This document shows positions 1 to 12,699 of a DNA stretch of 64,000 bases, piece by piece. A model generated the notes under the pieces. It was not told the origin of the DNA. It made no database searches and worked only from the letters and a program-made list of their open reading frames with translations. The first letter of the stretch is position 1. Each line of letters begins with the position of its first letter. Source of the stretch: Cryptomeria japonica (Eukaryota; Streptophyta; Pinopsida; Cupressales; Cupressaceae). The translations under genes and the position numbers were made by a program. The stretch lies in assembly GCF_030272615.1 (NCBI RefSeq), contig NC_081407.1, forward strand, positions 375,451,018-375,515,017, written 5' to 3'.

Positions 1-2650
1 CTTTTTTTGATAGGTATGCTACAACATGGAATCCTCATAGCCAACTTGCCCGAGACAATAGACTCCACACTAATTTATTGTTGGATCCATGCATGGTTAA
101 TACAAACCAAATTCTGTCTGCTCACCCTTTCTCTGATTATGAGGAACTAGTCAATGTTGTTCAGTGGCATACAAAATGATCTACTCATACTTACTTAAAA
201 AAAAAGGCCCAACCCTCCATTGTCGATACAGGGCTCCTTGGCCTAAGCAAGATTTTTCAATGCTGATTATTGATATTGACTGCAAGCCATGTTATCAACT
301 AGAAAGAAATGACAATCGTTTAAATACTCACAACCCAATTATGCTAGCAATATGACATGCAAATGTTGATTTCCAGCCTATTTATTCCAAAATGGTTGTT
401 CTGCAATATATCTCCAAATATGCTTCAAAAACAGAACAAAAATCAGAGGATGTTGATGTGTTGAAGAAAATAGTTGCTACAACTAATACTCAAGATACCA
501 TCTTGCTAGCATACCAAAAATTCATGATGGGGATAGTTGTTGATCGAGACATCAGCGCACAGAAAACTTGCCATATGTTGCAAAAGCTACCATTGATTAG
601 TTGTAGCCATCATTTTGTCTCCCTTAATGTTAGCAGGAAGGTCCTCCATCATATTACTGATCAAAATGACAATGTCAAACTTTTCAAATTTTATATTTTT
701 GCTTATATGGAAAGGCCTATTGAATTGGAAAAAGTCTCACTAATAAAATCAACACAACAATTTTCATACAATAGCCAGCGTAAGAAGCATAAATGACAAA
801 AACTGCAAAAACAAGCAATTGTCAATGTCTACCCCCAATTTAAAACCTCTTCGAATGAGGATGATCACAACTTTGAAGCCTATTGTTGGACTGAGTTGCT
901 CTTGTGCAAAACCTTTCATCATATTCCTACAGATATAGGTACATCAATAGACCAAATCATTGCAAATTTGAAGCTATTGTACATGGATGGTTACTCACGT
1001 TGGCATATTTATGGAAAAGGAACAAGAATGCACAATAGAGAATGATGCAGACTCTAATGATAATGATTTCTTACATTCACACAATGAAGACTAGTATGAA
1101 TGGGAGTACCTTTCACAAATGTACGCTTCTAACAAAATCATCAGCAATGATCTCCAAGTGTTGGGTAGATGTGATTAAGATATTAACTTTGATTGGACTG
1201 AACCACATCCCACTGATCCACTTCATCATACTAATGTTAACTTCATTTTCACAAATAAAATAAATTGCTAGCCTACCCTTATCCAACCAGCTTCTTCTAC
1301 CACTAATGCATTCCCTTTGGCGGCAAAACAAAAACTTGCACTTGACCTTATTCTTGCCCATTATGCATCTCATCAAACCGTACCACCTTTCCGTATGATT
1401 ATACAAGGGACTCTAGGAACTGGCAAATCATTTTTGATATAATGCATTAGAAAAAAACTAAACCTTTCCACTAATCTACAACACAATCCTTTGCTTGTAC
1501 TTGCCCCAACCGACATTTCTGCATATAATATCCAAGCAACAACAATCCATGCTGCCCTGTGCATCCCTCTTAGAGATATGAAACCTTTGACAGGCCAATC
1601 TTTAATGTTCTTCCAAGAACAATACAAACAATTACAATATATTATAATTGATGAAATGAGCTTTTTGGGTCCTAAATTTCTTTTGAAAATTGACAGCAGA
1701 TTACGTCAAGCATTCCCTCACCAACAACATGAACCATTTGGAGGTATCTCAATAATCCTTGTAGGTGACCTTGGTCAACTACGTCATGTAATGGACAAGC
1801 CTTTACATATACATCACATTCTACAACCCTTGCATTATGGCACTCTTTCCAAACTGTGGTTACCTTGGATACAAGTTTCCGACAGCAAGGTACCTCAGAT
1901 ATCCAATAACAATTTCATGCAATCTTGTAGAACATTAGAATTTTCAATGCGCTCGAAACAGATTGGGAAGCTCTTATGTCTTGATCCTCCACTAAACTAG
2001 TTGTTGATGATAACAAACACTTTGACTGTTCAATTCATTTATTTGCAACAAATGCATCAGCCAAACACCATAATACTAAAATGTTAAAACAACTGCACTT
2101 ACCTGTTGCACGATGTCTTGCCCAAGTTCCAAGGAAAACTAACATTTCATATGATAATGATGAACAACTCCCTTCAGAAATACTCCTCTCCCTCAATGAA
2201 CAAGTAACGTTAATTGCTAATCTATGGATACAAGCTGGCTTGGTCAATGACTCATTAGGACAAATTAAATCCATTGTCTATGATACAAATTTTAAATCTC
2301 CTGACTTGCCAAAGTACGTGGTTCTTGAGTTCAAAAATTATACTGGACCTCATTGAGACAATGCAAATCCTAAATTTGTACCTATACCACCTATTACTCG
2401 AGGTAGTCGTACTCAACTCCCCCTTACTATTCACAAATCCCAAGGCCTCACTTTGGACAAAGAAACATTAGATATTGGAAAGACTGAAAAACAGAGGCTG
2501 ACCTTCACTACAATCTCACGAGTGAAATCACTTGAAGATCTAAGAATAGAGCCACCTTTCACTTTTGAAAGGTACTCAAAATTACAAAGCAATGCTTATA
2601 CAACTATCAAGAAGAAAGAAGAAAATAGATTGGTCGCTCTCTCCAATTAG
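1..2650 (+). pseudogene. Helitron replication initiator/helicase (RepHel) pseudogene
   Basis: The reading is open only in pieces, with stops and frame changes (for example a TGA after codon 63 of the segment starting at 164). The first part (about 164-950) matches the region between the Rep domain and helicase of plant Helitrons, including ANVDFQPI, ISKYASK and VVDRDISAQKTCHMLQKLPL. The PIF1-like helicase follows: Walker A GTLGTGKS near 1417-1440, Walker B IIIDEMS near 1645-1665, the GDLGQL motif near 1765-1780, and the C-terminal LTIHKSQGLTLDK and FTTISRVKSLEDLRI motifs near 2425-2560. In a working element this protein nicks and unwinds DNA for rolling-circle transposition. The in-frame stops mean this copy is dead. 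Several of them look like TGG to TGA or CAG to TAG changes. Confidence 0.85.
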
Positions 2651-3349
2651 ATGTCTACATCACCCCCCAATCATCCACTCTAATCAACAACAACATCAGG
2701 TATGCCACTCCACACTTTCACTTCCACTCCTCCCTTTTCCTTTTAAATTTTTGCACTCTCTTCATTTTTACTATGCATATGATAAATAACGCCACTTCTT
2801 TTCTTGCAGGGTCCATTTTAACTATTGTTCCACTACTTGTTGTTCATACATACACCCCCATTAAAGGGTTTTCTTCCTCCACTTGCAATTTCTACACACA
2901 ACAATGTTTAACCTTTGCCTCACGTTATCAGGTATTGCAGCACTTTTGTATGTTGCCATCTCTTTGCATGCTAATTTCACATTTAATGATTCCACCACCA
3001 AATTTCCCCATAACGTCTCTAAAAAAGGTATAGCTATCTCTTTTTGTTAGGCTGTCCATTCTGGTTGAAAATCCATTAAATGATTTTTAGTTTACTCTTG
3101 TTTTCAACTGTAAGAAATAGTTTAATACAAAATGTTCATGATTACTTTTTCCTCCACTGGGTAACTAAGTTGTGACATTATACTCCTCGTCTGCCACTCC
3201 TTTAAATTGGAGCAAAATTAGGTATGTAAAGTTTTGAACTTTTTTTGTTATGAAGATGTTGTACCAATTATTGTAATCTCTCCAAAAAATGCAAGTATAT
3301 TCCTTACTAATTTATTCCGATCGAACCAATTTCTCTGTAACCTTCTAGA

Positions 3350-4665
3350 ATGTCTCACTGATGATGTTTAACCTCGTCTGTTTGCTATTAGGGAGAGGAG
3401 ATAAAGAAATGAATTTGAGTTGCTTCATATATACAATGCAACTCAAAAACACACCAGGTAATGGGGTTCAAACCTATATCATCACTATTCTTCTTGTATT
3501 CATTTATATGGTTACTACCTAACCACTGTTACCAATTCAGGCTACCTTTTACCTGCTCAATTTCAAAATACTGCACTATCTATTTACAATCAATGTTGTT
3601 CTAATAATGTAGCATTTCTATATCACTGATTTTCTACTCTTTTACAATATTAAACTTCTCTTCCATGCACCAAATCAAGATTGTAATTCGACCACCAATG
3701 CAGAAGGAAAACAAAAGGGAAGAAACACATGGAATCTATTCAGTTTTGTACGTAAATAGCTGTCTGATTAAGATTTATCCTCAAAGAAAGTATCTACTAC
3801 AAGATATGTTGTTCCAAAAAATTCACTCTTCAGAGGTTTTACTCTTTCAATTGCATAGTTCGATTAGTTCCATTGTTTTCCTTTCTTTGTTGTGAAAATT
3901 GGCATCACACAATCCACAAAACATTCAAACCATCGCCTAAAATAATGTTTCTAAATTTTGTTGTTGCTTCACTTTCACAGGCTATAATATTTGATGTCTT
4001 TTCTACTTCTACATGCACTTTCAACATTTTAAGTGTTCACTACTCTTTCAGTCACTCCCCTCTGAAAATTCATCCCCCAATTCCACTCTCTCCAATGTCT
4101 TGTCGATGATTTTTAACCTACTTTACTTGCTATTACGGAGACAAGCTAAAGAAAAAGATTGAACCTCCTTCATCTATACAATGCAACTGAAAAAACCAGC
4201 AGGTAATGACACTGAAACCTATATCATCACTAATCTACCTATATTTGTTTATATGTTCACTGCCTAAGCACTGTTATAGGTTCAGGCTGGCTTTTACCTA
4301 CACAATTTCAAAAACTACACTGTCTCTTTACAAACAATGTTGTTCTAATAATGGACCGCTTCTACATCACTAATTTTCTATTTTTTTTAATATTAAAGTT
4401 GTCTTCGATGCAACAATCAAGGTTCTAATTCAACCACCAATGTAGAAGGAAAATAAAAGTGAACAAACGCGTCCAAGCTATTCAGTTTTGTAAGTAAATA
4501 ACTCCCTCATTAAGCTTTATCCTCAAACAAAGTATCTACTACAAGATATGTTGTTCCTAAAAATTAACTCTTACCAGGTTGTACTATTTAAATTGCATAG
4601 TTAGATTGCTTGCATTGTTTTTCTTTTTTGGTTATAAAAATTGGCGTTGTACAATCCACAAAACA
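3350..4665 (+). repeat. Two diverged ~0.6-kb direct repeats in the Helitron 3' part
   Basis: The stretch 3350-3930 is repeated at about 4095-4665, offset near 740 bases. Shared stretches include ACAATGCAACT followed by CCTATATCATCACTA, then CAATGTTGTTCTAATAATG, and GTATCTACTACAAGATATG. By eye the copies are roughly 75-85% identical with small indels. The stretch 3930-4090 is separately repeated at 5636-5790 (shared GGCTATAATATTTGATGTCT). No convincing coding sequence is seen. The repeats probably arose by internal duplication in the element. Confidence 0.75.
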
Positions 4666-5635
4666 GTCACTTTAATATATGTTCTTATATTGTTACTCAA
4701 CATTTTCCATAATTTCCTCCCTTGAAAGGTTGTATTGTTTGAACTGCATAGCTGGAGCAACTAACCTCGCCATATCCATGTGCTTTCCTTTTCACAATTG
4801 CATTACCAAAATTTGCAAACATTCATTGACCAATTGGTTATGTTATTCATTAAGTCTATACTACACTTTCAAATTCAACAGTCTAAAATTACCTATTGTG
4901 TTTTATCCAAAACTAATTCATTATTCTATACGACATTTATGTCATCATTTCAAAACACCAAATCTTCATTTCAAAATGATGACATTTTCTTGTTATAGAT
5001 TTTATTTTATTTCATGGTTAATCTTCTTCATTATTGTGCATATTATGGACAAATATATTTATTTTCAAATAATTTTAATATTGTAATTTTTTTTGTGAAT
5101 TCTCACACAAGCTGCACAAAATCTACATTTAGAAAAATAACCAGCTGCATGCTCATCTAAGAGCTTATGTTTCTATGTGCATATTCACTAAATTAACAAA
5201 TGCTCTATATTAATAAGTTTTTTCTGCCACATAGGTTCAAAGTATAAACATCTCGACCGTGACAAACCAGACTTCCAACGCCCATTCCTCATCACATACA
5301 AATGACAGGTAACACCGACCTTTCTTCTCTCTTTGCTCTTCGAACATTCAATAATTTACCCCATACATTGTTTTTCTTCACACTCCAAACAAATCTTCTA
5401 TGTTTAACTTAAATATTTCTCCACCCTTCTCACTTCACATTATCTCTTCCACACACTATAAAACAATTTTTTGCTCACTTTAGCTCACTTCATTTTGTTT
5501 CCTCCCCCTGTAGGATTTAATCTTCACATCTCATCAGCTTCTTGTTAATGATTACACATCGGATGGTTTGCTCCTAATAAGTGCTTCAAAATATACTTGA
5601 CACATTCTTGTAGAGATTTACAAAATATAATTCAA

Positions 5636-5790
5636 ATCATCGCCAACAATAATGTTCCAAAAAAATTTTCATACTTCACTTCGACTGGCTATAATATTTG
5701 ATGTCTTCTCCACTTCTACATTCTCTTTCCTCATTTTAAGTGTTCCAATTTGTTTCACTCCTCAGTTTGCAAATGCCTCCCCAATCTTAG
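5636..5790 (+). repeat. Third partial copy of the Helitron internal repeat
   Basis: This block resembles 3930-4090: both contain ATCATCGCC, then GGCTATAATATTTGATGTCT and CATTTTAAGTGTTC in the same order. It lies just before the candidate Helitron 3' terminus at 5838. Confidence 0.65.
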
Positions 5791-5838
5791 CCTCGCCTAT
5801 CGGCGACCTGTTGCAGGCACTTCTCCTACAACTCCTAG

Positions 5839-6237
5839 TTAAATTTCTATTGTATTTTTAAATTGAAGCTGATTTGACTAAAGAATCTTAAAAAAATTCA
5901 TGAACAAGTAATATATTCATATCACAAATTATAATAAAAACTTAATAATTTTTTTAAAATATACTATATTTTATTATAATATATAAAATTATTGATGCAT
6001 ATCTCCAAGATTTCATTTGCCATTATTAAGATTGCTCAACTCATTTATGTTTGATGCCTCAACTCATTTATCATCTACTTACTTCATGTCTAACTTACTT
6101 TATCATTAACATAACCATTTAGGCAATAATGCAAAAAATAGATTATGAACTGACATCATACCATATTACTCACTTTTAAATTTTTATTTCTCTTAGCTAA
6201 TCATGTAAGGTAAATTACAACCATCAAGCTCCTAGCA
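5839..6237. other. AT-rich spacer, nothing recognised
   Basis: Very AT-rich sequence downstream of the candidate Helitron end. No coding region, structured RNA or terminal repeat was found. Confidence 0.5.
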
Positions 6238-6418
6238 TTTCACATTAGTCAATAGGTTTAGTTTTAGGTTAAACCAATAAATAATTGCATGGTTGGTTTT
6301 TGTGGTGCGGTTATGAAACAATTTTAGTTTGGTATTGCCTATTTAAAGGCACCCCAAATGAATATTAATATATTATGTTTTAATTTTTTCTTATATCACC
6401 TTCATATGGTATAAGAGA
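6238..6418 (+). mobile_element. Short LTR and primer binding site of a Copia-like/TRIM-like element
   Basis: The LTR body at about 6238-6404 resembles 23834-24008 and 18760-18856, sharing GGTTTAGTT, a TATTTAAAGGCA TATA-like block, and an end in TATATCACCTTCA. Three bases on, TGGTATAAGAG (6407-6417) matches the plant initiator-tRNA-Met primer binding site used by many Copia elements (canonical TGGTATCAGAGC). About 240 bases of the following internal region recur after 18860. The first few LTR bases are eroded. No gag or pol follows, so this is a remnant. Confidence 0.65.
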
Positions 6419-6649
6419 AACAAAGCAATGCCTAGGTGTGGCATCGAGGATGATGGGGTTAAACATTGTTTTTATGCGCTATTGTTGCATGAAGAGTGTG
6501 AATGTATCAAAAAACTATTGATAACATATCAGTTCTAGGCATGTAGAGGAGGTGTAATTACTTAGTAGGTTAGTATAACACAATGAGAGTCTTGAATGTT
6601 AAAGGTGCACCATTTATAAAATTTTCTGGTCATGTATGACACCATTCAA

Positions 6650-8606
6650 AAAGCGATTTGAATGAAATCCATGCCTAAAATCCATCTCTTCATTTGTTTT
6701 TCACTTATATACCTAAATTCTATAGTTGGTTGTGTCCAATGTGGAGGTGAATGAATTTTCTTGGTTTAAAGATCAACTTCAAGTAAATGAATTTCACATT
6801 GTGCTTGAGAACGTTCAATCAGATTGCAAAGCTCTATCCATAGGCAATGTATGGAAAGGTAAGTATGATAGAGCTTGACATATAAATCATGAAGAGAATA
6901 GATGTCTTATACTGGACAATAGTTTTTTTCTTCTAACTAGTGCCTAGATAGATACATAATACAAACATTGGTTTTATGCAAAATCTATGGATTGGGGACT
7001 TGTTTCATTTCCTTTGTGAAGTATTTTGTAATTGATTAAATTGGGAGAGGGCCCTAATTTGATACATAATAGGGTAGAACTCACAAGTAGTGTTCTCACC
7101 AACACCTACAAAGAGGAAACCCCTTTGTAGAAAGAGAGACTTTTACCCAGAACACTCGATTAGCGGGAACAAGGATCATGAGTTCTCAAAGGCTTACACT
7201 TTCAGAATATAGGGGTTTAGAAGAACGCCCCAAATCATATTCTATCCCAAAAAAATTGTGCTTGCAATAAGCCATTAAAGGAATAAAAAAAATATGATGA
7301 GTTTTGAAAGGCTTCTTGCAACCTTTTACTATCAAGACAAGGAGGAGACTACAAGGGTGTTAAATGCATTTAGTTTTGGAAGGTATCCAAAAACCTTTTG
7401 AAATAGAAAAAACTTATCTAATAAAAAAGAACACAAAACAAAAAATATATACAATGGATAAGAGCAAACAAACCAATAGGGTTTTGAAAGGCATCTTTGA
7501 ACTTTTTATAAAAAGTAGACCCCTCCATAAAACATACCTTGGCCCACCCCAATAGGACTACAATCTAAAAAGTCACCTTGACTCAAGAATTTCTTGGACA
7601 TAGTAGAAGACCATAAGGAGATAGAAGCACTAGGAAGTGGGTTGTTTAACCAACCACCCAAAAGAAGCATAGGAGGATGAGGGACAACAAAGAAAGAAGA
7701 ACTATCTGAAGAAGAAAATGACATCCCTTGAGGGAAGTCACTTGCCATCAAAGAAGTACAAGAGAAGGAAGTAGAGCCCTCTTTGATTAATTTCACATAG
7801 GATAACCAACCCTCAACACACAACCACCTCCAACCCACAACTGGTAGCACCAAACTTGCAACAAAAGAATAATTATCCTCTCCTAAGAAAAGTATAGAAC
7901 CCAAAACCCCAAAGTCCTCAATTAGCCCCCATGCTAAAACCCACCTAAGGTGGACCAAACAACACCCTAGAAGAGGAGGGAAATACACCTTAGAAGAACC
8001 ACTAGGGAAACACACCTTTGAAGCACAAAGCTAATCAATGTAGGTTAAGACAAAATCTGGAAAATATCAAATGTCACAACTACAATAAACCCAGTCACAC
8101 AGCAAGGTAGTGCAGAAGAAATAAAGTTCAAGATCAAACCAAATCAATAAAGGAGGTCGATGTGGAGGATGTCAAAGTTGAAATGAAGAAAATATAGAGA
8201 AATAAGGAAACTATAGAAATGCCAACATCCCACTCTGGTGCAAGTATTTCGTTCGGAAATTGAGTATCTTATGGCTTTGGTGAAGGGGGAGTAATTAGAA
8301 GATCATAATTGTATCCCCAGCCAAAGTTGTTTGAGGTTGTATATAGCAAAAATAAGTGATCTAGTAGTCATTATCATAGCCCATCATAGGATCCAACAAG
8401 TTGTTGCGAAAGTCAAGAATATGGAAGATAGCTCATGTGCATTTAATGCAAAACCCTTGATGAAAAGAATATAAGGAAAGCGCCACAACTAGTTATTTCA
8501 CTGTGAATTAAAAGAACTCAAGAGTTGTGAAAGCAATTAAGGAAATCAAGTGATCTTAGGGTTTCTCCATCAAGTTTTAGGCTAACAATCTACATAATCA
8601 ATAATC
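6650..8606. other. Unassigned sequence with one unexplained minus-strand ORF
   Basis: No recognisable gene is seen. The longest open frame, 7506-8015 on the minus strand (169 codons), is rich in Trp, Ser, Leu and Phe and ends with repeated Gly-Val/Gly-Gln segments. It has no domain I can name and may be a relic of a repeat family or chance. Two related segments containing GTTTTGAAAGGC lie about 200 bases apart near 7298 and 7483. Confidence 0.3.
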
Positions 8607-11580
8607 ATGGTTTCCCCCATAGTTGTCGATGTTGTTGACAAGCCTCGACTAGTATTCACAAAGACACCCTATGTGGCAATTTAGACAGATCCTAGTGGAG
8701 CATTTTTTAAAATTCTGATTGGAGTTGTTTTGGTAGAAGATGTCAGGGGTTATATCTATGTCAAGCGAGAAGAATCCATTCATCACAAAAGGATGTTAGA
8801 TAGCTAGACCGAATAGATAGCTGATTAGCAAGGCAAGGTCAAATCAAAATTCACCAACGTAGTCCAGAAGAACTTGAACACATGGAATAACTTTCCAAAT
8901 TTCTGTCATGATGAGAAATGGGTCAAATTGGAAATGAGCAGATTTCATGACAGTTATATCTTGTTGGAACAAAACCATACGATAACCAAGGAAGTGATGA
9001 AACCTATCATAGGTTTGAGTGACTTCGATGAAGTTCTTAGACCAAAGTTGGAAAAATTTAAATTTATCATAGAATTAATTGGTGCCACATTTGACAAGCG
9101 TTCACTAGCCATCGACTATGTCAGAAATACAACAGATAAGTATCTTTCTCTAATGGTTGGGAACAAAATTTATTTGACATATAGAAAAAATTCCATTTCT
9201 GCTACCATTGTGCATATGGCTTATGAGATGGCAGAGTTAAACAAAGATTTTGACTTCTGCTAAATCCTGCGAAAATAATTTATGGAGAATCTTGTTCAGT
9301 GCAGGGAGAAGAAGCACTCATTCAAATTCGGTACCCTATCACTATGTATCCTATTCTACTTCATGGAAGTGTTACTTGGTCATGGTAGGGTTTTTTGGTC
9401 TCAAGAGAAACTGGTAGCTCATCAAATTGTAGATAGGCTTAAAGGATTTATTAATGAGAAGGTCAGAGAAGAAGAGTTTACGATGTTCTTTGTCATATTT
9501 CAAATGAACATGGAAAATCGAGATAGAATACCAAATGAGATTGTTGAGAAGTACAAAAAGGACATCACATTTATAATTACAAGTGGCAAATGCTACTTGG
9601 AAGCTATTGTACCTTGAAAAGTTAGGGTCCCTCCTTTTGGATATGAAGTTTCATATTATATTGTTTATGACGTAACTAAAGTTATCTTGGAGAGTTCGAT
9701 AGATAAATGCCAATAATATTTTGGGATTGTTGATGAAAAATCCTTACAAGTCGGGATGGAACTCACCAAGAAAGACTGTGAAAAGAGAATGAAAAAGGTC
9801 ATTCAAGAATCCATGGACAAGGCCAATCTGACTGAGGAAAAAATTTCCAACATCAGTTGATCTAGAAGACTCGGTGTATCCAAAATAGCCAATGCATGTC
9901 CGGCAGAGCTTCCCTCCTCAAGCTCCCCAAAGAAGAAAATCAAAATACAAAGAAAAACTATTTTCTTGGAGTCCGAGGAAGATGTTGAAGAAACTGTGCA
10001 GTAACAGATACATGTCCAGAAGTCCAAAGCAAAGAAGGTCAAGCAACCAATCCATGCAAAAAGTATCTATGAATTTGTCACTCAAGGCAGGAGTCCAAGG
10101 GAGGTAGGTAATCTATTTACTAATGCTAGTGATAAAAATTAGAATGCCATAATTAAAGGTTTTATTATGTATTGTGTAAAATTTGAAGCTATAATTGAAG
10201 AATATAAAAATATAGTTCCAAATGAATTGTATGAAGAGTTAATAAGGATAAGGCATTCTTTTAGAGAAAAGGAATAAGTTATTAAAGATCATATATTTGA
10301 AGTAGTCAACTCCACCCTCTCTCCGGAAAACAAAGCCACCTTATTCGAAGTATGTAAAACAAAGTTAAGAACCAAAAATAACTTAGATCATATCTAATGC
10401 TTGGTGTACCCAATGCCAAAGACAAGGTTTAGAAAGAGATCATAGATATAGTTGTGTGTATTGCCAAGAACCATGGTTTTCTCTCCTTTGATACCAATAC
10501 CACCATCAGTATACCTAAGGATGTGCATTTTACTGTCTCTGAAAATAAATATGATCCCTCAAATTATCCGATGGATGTGAATGATGTTTCTACCATGGAA
10601 ATTATTGTAGATAATATTATGGACAACAATGATGCTCCTGAAACCTTTGAAGTCCCTCAGGTCAATCCTAGATCCGATAAGGGCAAAGAAGTTGAAGGTT
10701 CTAATTTCAATGAAGTCTCCGATAAGGATGAGAAAAACATTCAATGCAACATTCCATTAGAAGTAAAGGAAAATATCCTAGCTAAGGAATCTAATGTGCA
10801 TGTATCCATAATTGGAACCAATCTCGGATCCTCAAAAGATGCATGGAAGAAGATATTCTTTTCTCTATTGGTACTCCTGCCAATCACATCTTATACTGCT
10901 ATACTTGAATGTCAGTTAGATCTGGATATTCTGAGTGTGGAAAAGTGCAAAATATGGATCAAATCCTTAGATAATCAGGTTGATACAATTAGAAATAAGT
11001 ATAAGAAGGAGTTAGTTGATGTTAGAGAAAGGATCTTGCAAGGAATCAAGTGCAAGTATGAATTAGCCTATCAAAATCTTTCCCATCTTATCTCTAAAGG
11101 CCAGTCCTATTTGGAGAATGAAGATATATTGTTTTCTTTTAGTCTACAGTGGTTGGATGCTACTCAAAACATAAAAAATGAGATCAATATTATTGAAGAC
11201 AAGATCTGACAGGAACATGTAAAATTCAAGCTTTCCAAAGACCTATTCGGCTCCGGTGGATCAAAGATTGAGGAACTACATGACAGATACTATGAGCTAC
11301 AACAACAAAGAGATAACATCATTGTTCCACTAGGAATGCTGAGAGATCTTAGCAATGCAAGTATCTCTTTATGAACAAGGCTCTTTCTCATTCTTCAGAT
11401 TTATCTTACACTGATCCCAGTTCTATTCCCGAAGCAGAGAAACTTAATGTGTCCCTTCTGGTTTGGATAGAGTTTCTGACAGAAGTAATCTCTCATTGGG
11501 ACTCACACAAGGACTCTTCCATACCACTCACACCTAGAACCTTAAACAGTTCTCTGGAAATCAGTAGTTGTTCCTGTTAG
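8607..11580 (+). pseudogene. Retrotransposon-associated non-polymerase ORF, decayed
   Basis: Starting at an ATG at 8607, one frame can be followed for over 1.5 kb through about eleven in-frame stops (TAG, TAA and TGA), then it shifts frame. The stretches 8874-9263 and 9282-9617 are in the same frame; 10454-11209 is the longest clean piece (251 codons) in another. The order is an N-terminal globular part, a basic Ser/Lys-rich linker near 9900-10060 (including SSSSPKKKIKIQRK), an acidic middle, and a helical part rich in charged residues (10900-11300). There is no reverse transcriptase, integrase or protease. A polypurine tract and an LTR follow directly (11768-11780), which places the ORF at the 3' end of an LTR element. 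It resembles conserved hypothetical proteins I associate with conifer repeats, but I cannot name a function. Confidence 0.55.
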
Positions 11581-11767
11581 GGTGATTTCATAAGTTTTGA
11601 TACTCTTCTTACAATTTTTCATTATTGCCAAAGGGGGAGTAGTGGTGTTAGGAGTAATTCTGGCAGTTAATTATTTTCTTTCATTTCATGCAAAGACTAT
11701 TGATACTTTATTTCTTGTTAGTATTTCAGAATACTTGCTTTGTATGACATATATTGCCATCAATGAA

Positions 11768-11779
11768 AAAGGGTGAGAG
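11768..11779 (+). other. Polypurine tract before the 3' LTR
   Basis: AAAAAGGGTGAGAG lies directly before TGTTGG, the start of the LTR. The preceding ATTGCCATCAATG is the same phrase found beside the LTRs at 30371 and 52250 (there on the minus strand). A second purine run, AAAGGGGGAG, lies at about 11629-11640. Confidence 0.6.
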
Positions 11780-12607
11780 TGTTGGCCTATGGGTAAGTGC
11801 ACCAAGATGGTGAACAAAAAGGGGGGTATAAGTGACCACTTTTTTCTTCTTCTGAAAACAGGTAAACCTAAACTTCAAAGAGATATTTGAAGGTCATGCA
11901 CTAAAAACTAGGAGTTGAGAAAATAATAAGCATTATAGTTCTCTGAATCTAGTTTCTAAACTACTAAAGTTTTTTCAAAATTGGATAATATTAAGAGGGT
12001 CAAACCTTTCACGCACGAAAAACTATTCCTGATTTTTTTAGAAAAATATAACATAGCTGTTTTCGTGCGTTGCAGAAAATATATAGCTAGATCCACTAGT
12101 TTGCAAAAATCTTTAGTAGGATGATAGGTAAGAGTGATATATAGAAGTTGTGTACTTTTTTGTAATTTTCCATTGAGTATTTATTTTTCGTGCACTGGGT
12201 ATACTTGAATCAAAATAATAAAAAATGAAAACTTTTTTTTTTAAAGTGTATATAATCTAATGTAGAACAATAATATGTAATTTATTTTCAATTTGGTCAA
12301 GTATATCAAAAGTTATTAAAAAAAGGTAGACATATTTCTGTGAGGACTGTCAAGGCACTGGTAAAGAAAAATAAAGTTTACTATGCTAACGTTGTCCAAA
12401 AATAGAAAAAATTACATGGTTAGAAAAATTATAAGACGTGTGAGATTATGGTGGTAATTTTAGAGATAGCCACTTGATTATTTGTAAACCCGATGACAAC
12501 AAAGTCAAGAAATCATGTTGGAAGATGAAAAACGTGTAAAGGGACAAAAATTGGGAGAAAATGGGATTGCAAGCCTTAGGGTTGTTTTCCAACCCTCTTA
12601 CCAAGTC

Positions 12608-12680
12608 AAAACCCACACGGGTTTTGAAAAACAAAAAGTACTATTCACATTTCTTCATAACCCGCAAGGGTTTTGAAAAA
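12608..12680. repeat. Left subterminal palindromes of the TIR element
   Basis: AAAACCCACACGGGTTTT at 12608-12625 and AACCCGCAAGGGTT near 12659-12672 are imperfect palindromes, each followed by TGAAAAACAAAAAGTA. They match the palindromes at the right end of the same element. Confidence 0.6.
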
Positions 12681-12699
12681 CAAAAAGTAATATTCATAG

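Larger units (their letters stand above)
1..5838 (+). mobile_element. Decayed Helitron, 5' end outside the window
   Basis: The element is recognised from the Rep/PIF1-type helicase pseudogene at 1-2650. The rest (2651-5838) is non-coding and repeat-rich, with at least two diverged direct repeats. A candidate 3' terminus is CTAG at 5835-5838 followed by T, preceded by two short hairpins (CGCC/GGCG near 5794-5805 and CCTG/CAGG near 5808-5818). Helitrons are known to end in CTRR after a short hairpin and to insert between A and T. The spacing of hairpin to CTAG here is a little longer than usual, so the terminus is an inference. The 5' TC end is not in the window. Confidence 0.7.

Noticed and set aside
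5235-5309. A possible exon (AG before, GT after) in the Helitron 3' part, and a similar one at 2811-2930
   Set aside because: Open and bordered by splice-like dinucleotides, but short, isolated and without any recognisable protein or frame-compatible neighbour.
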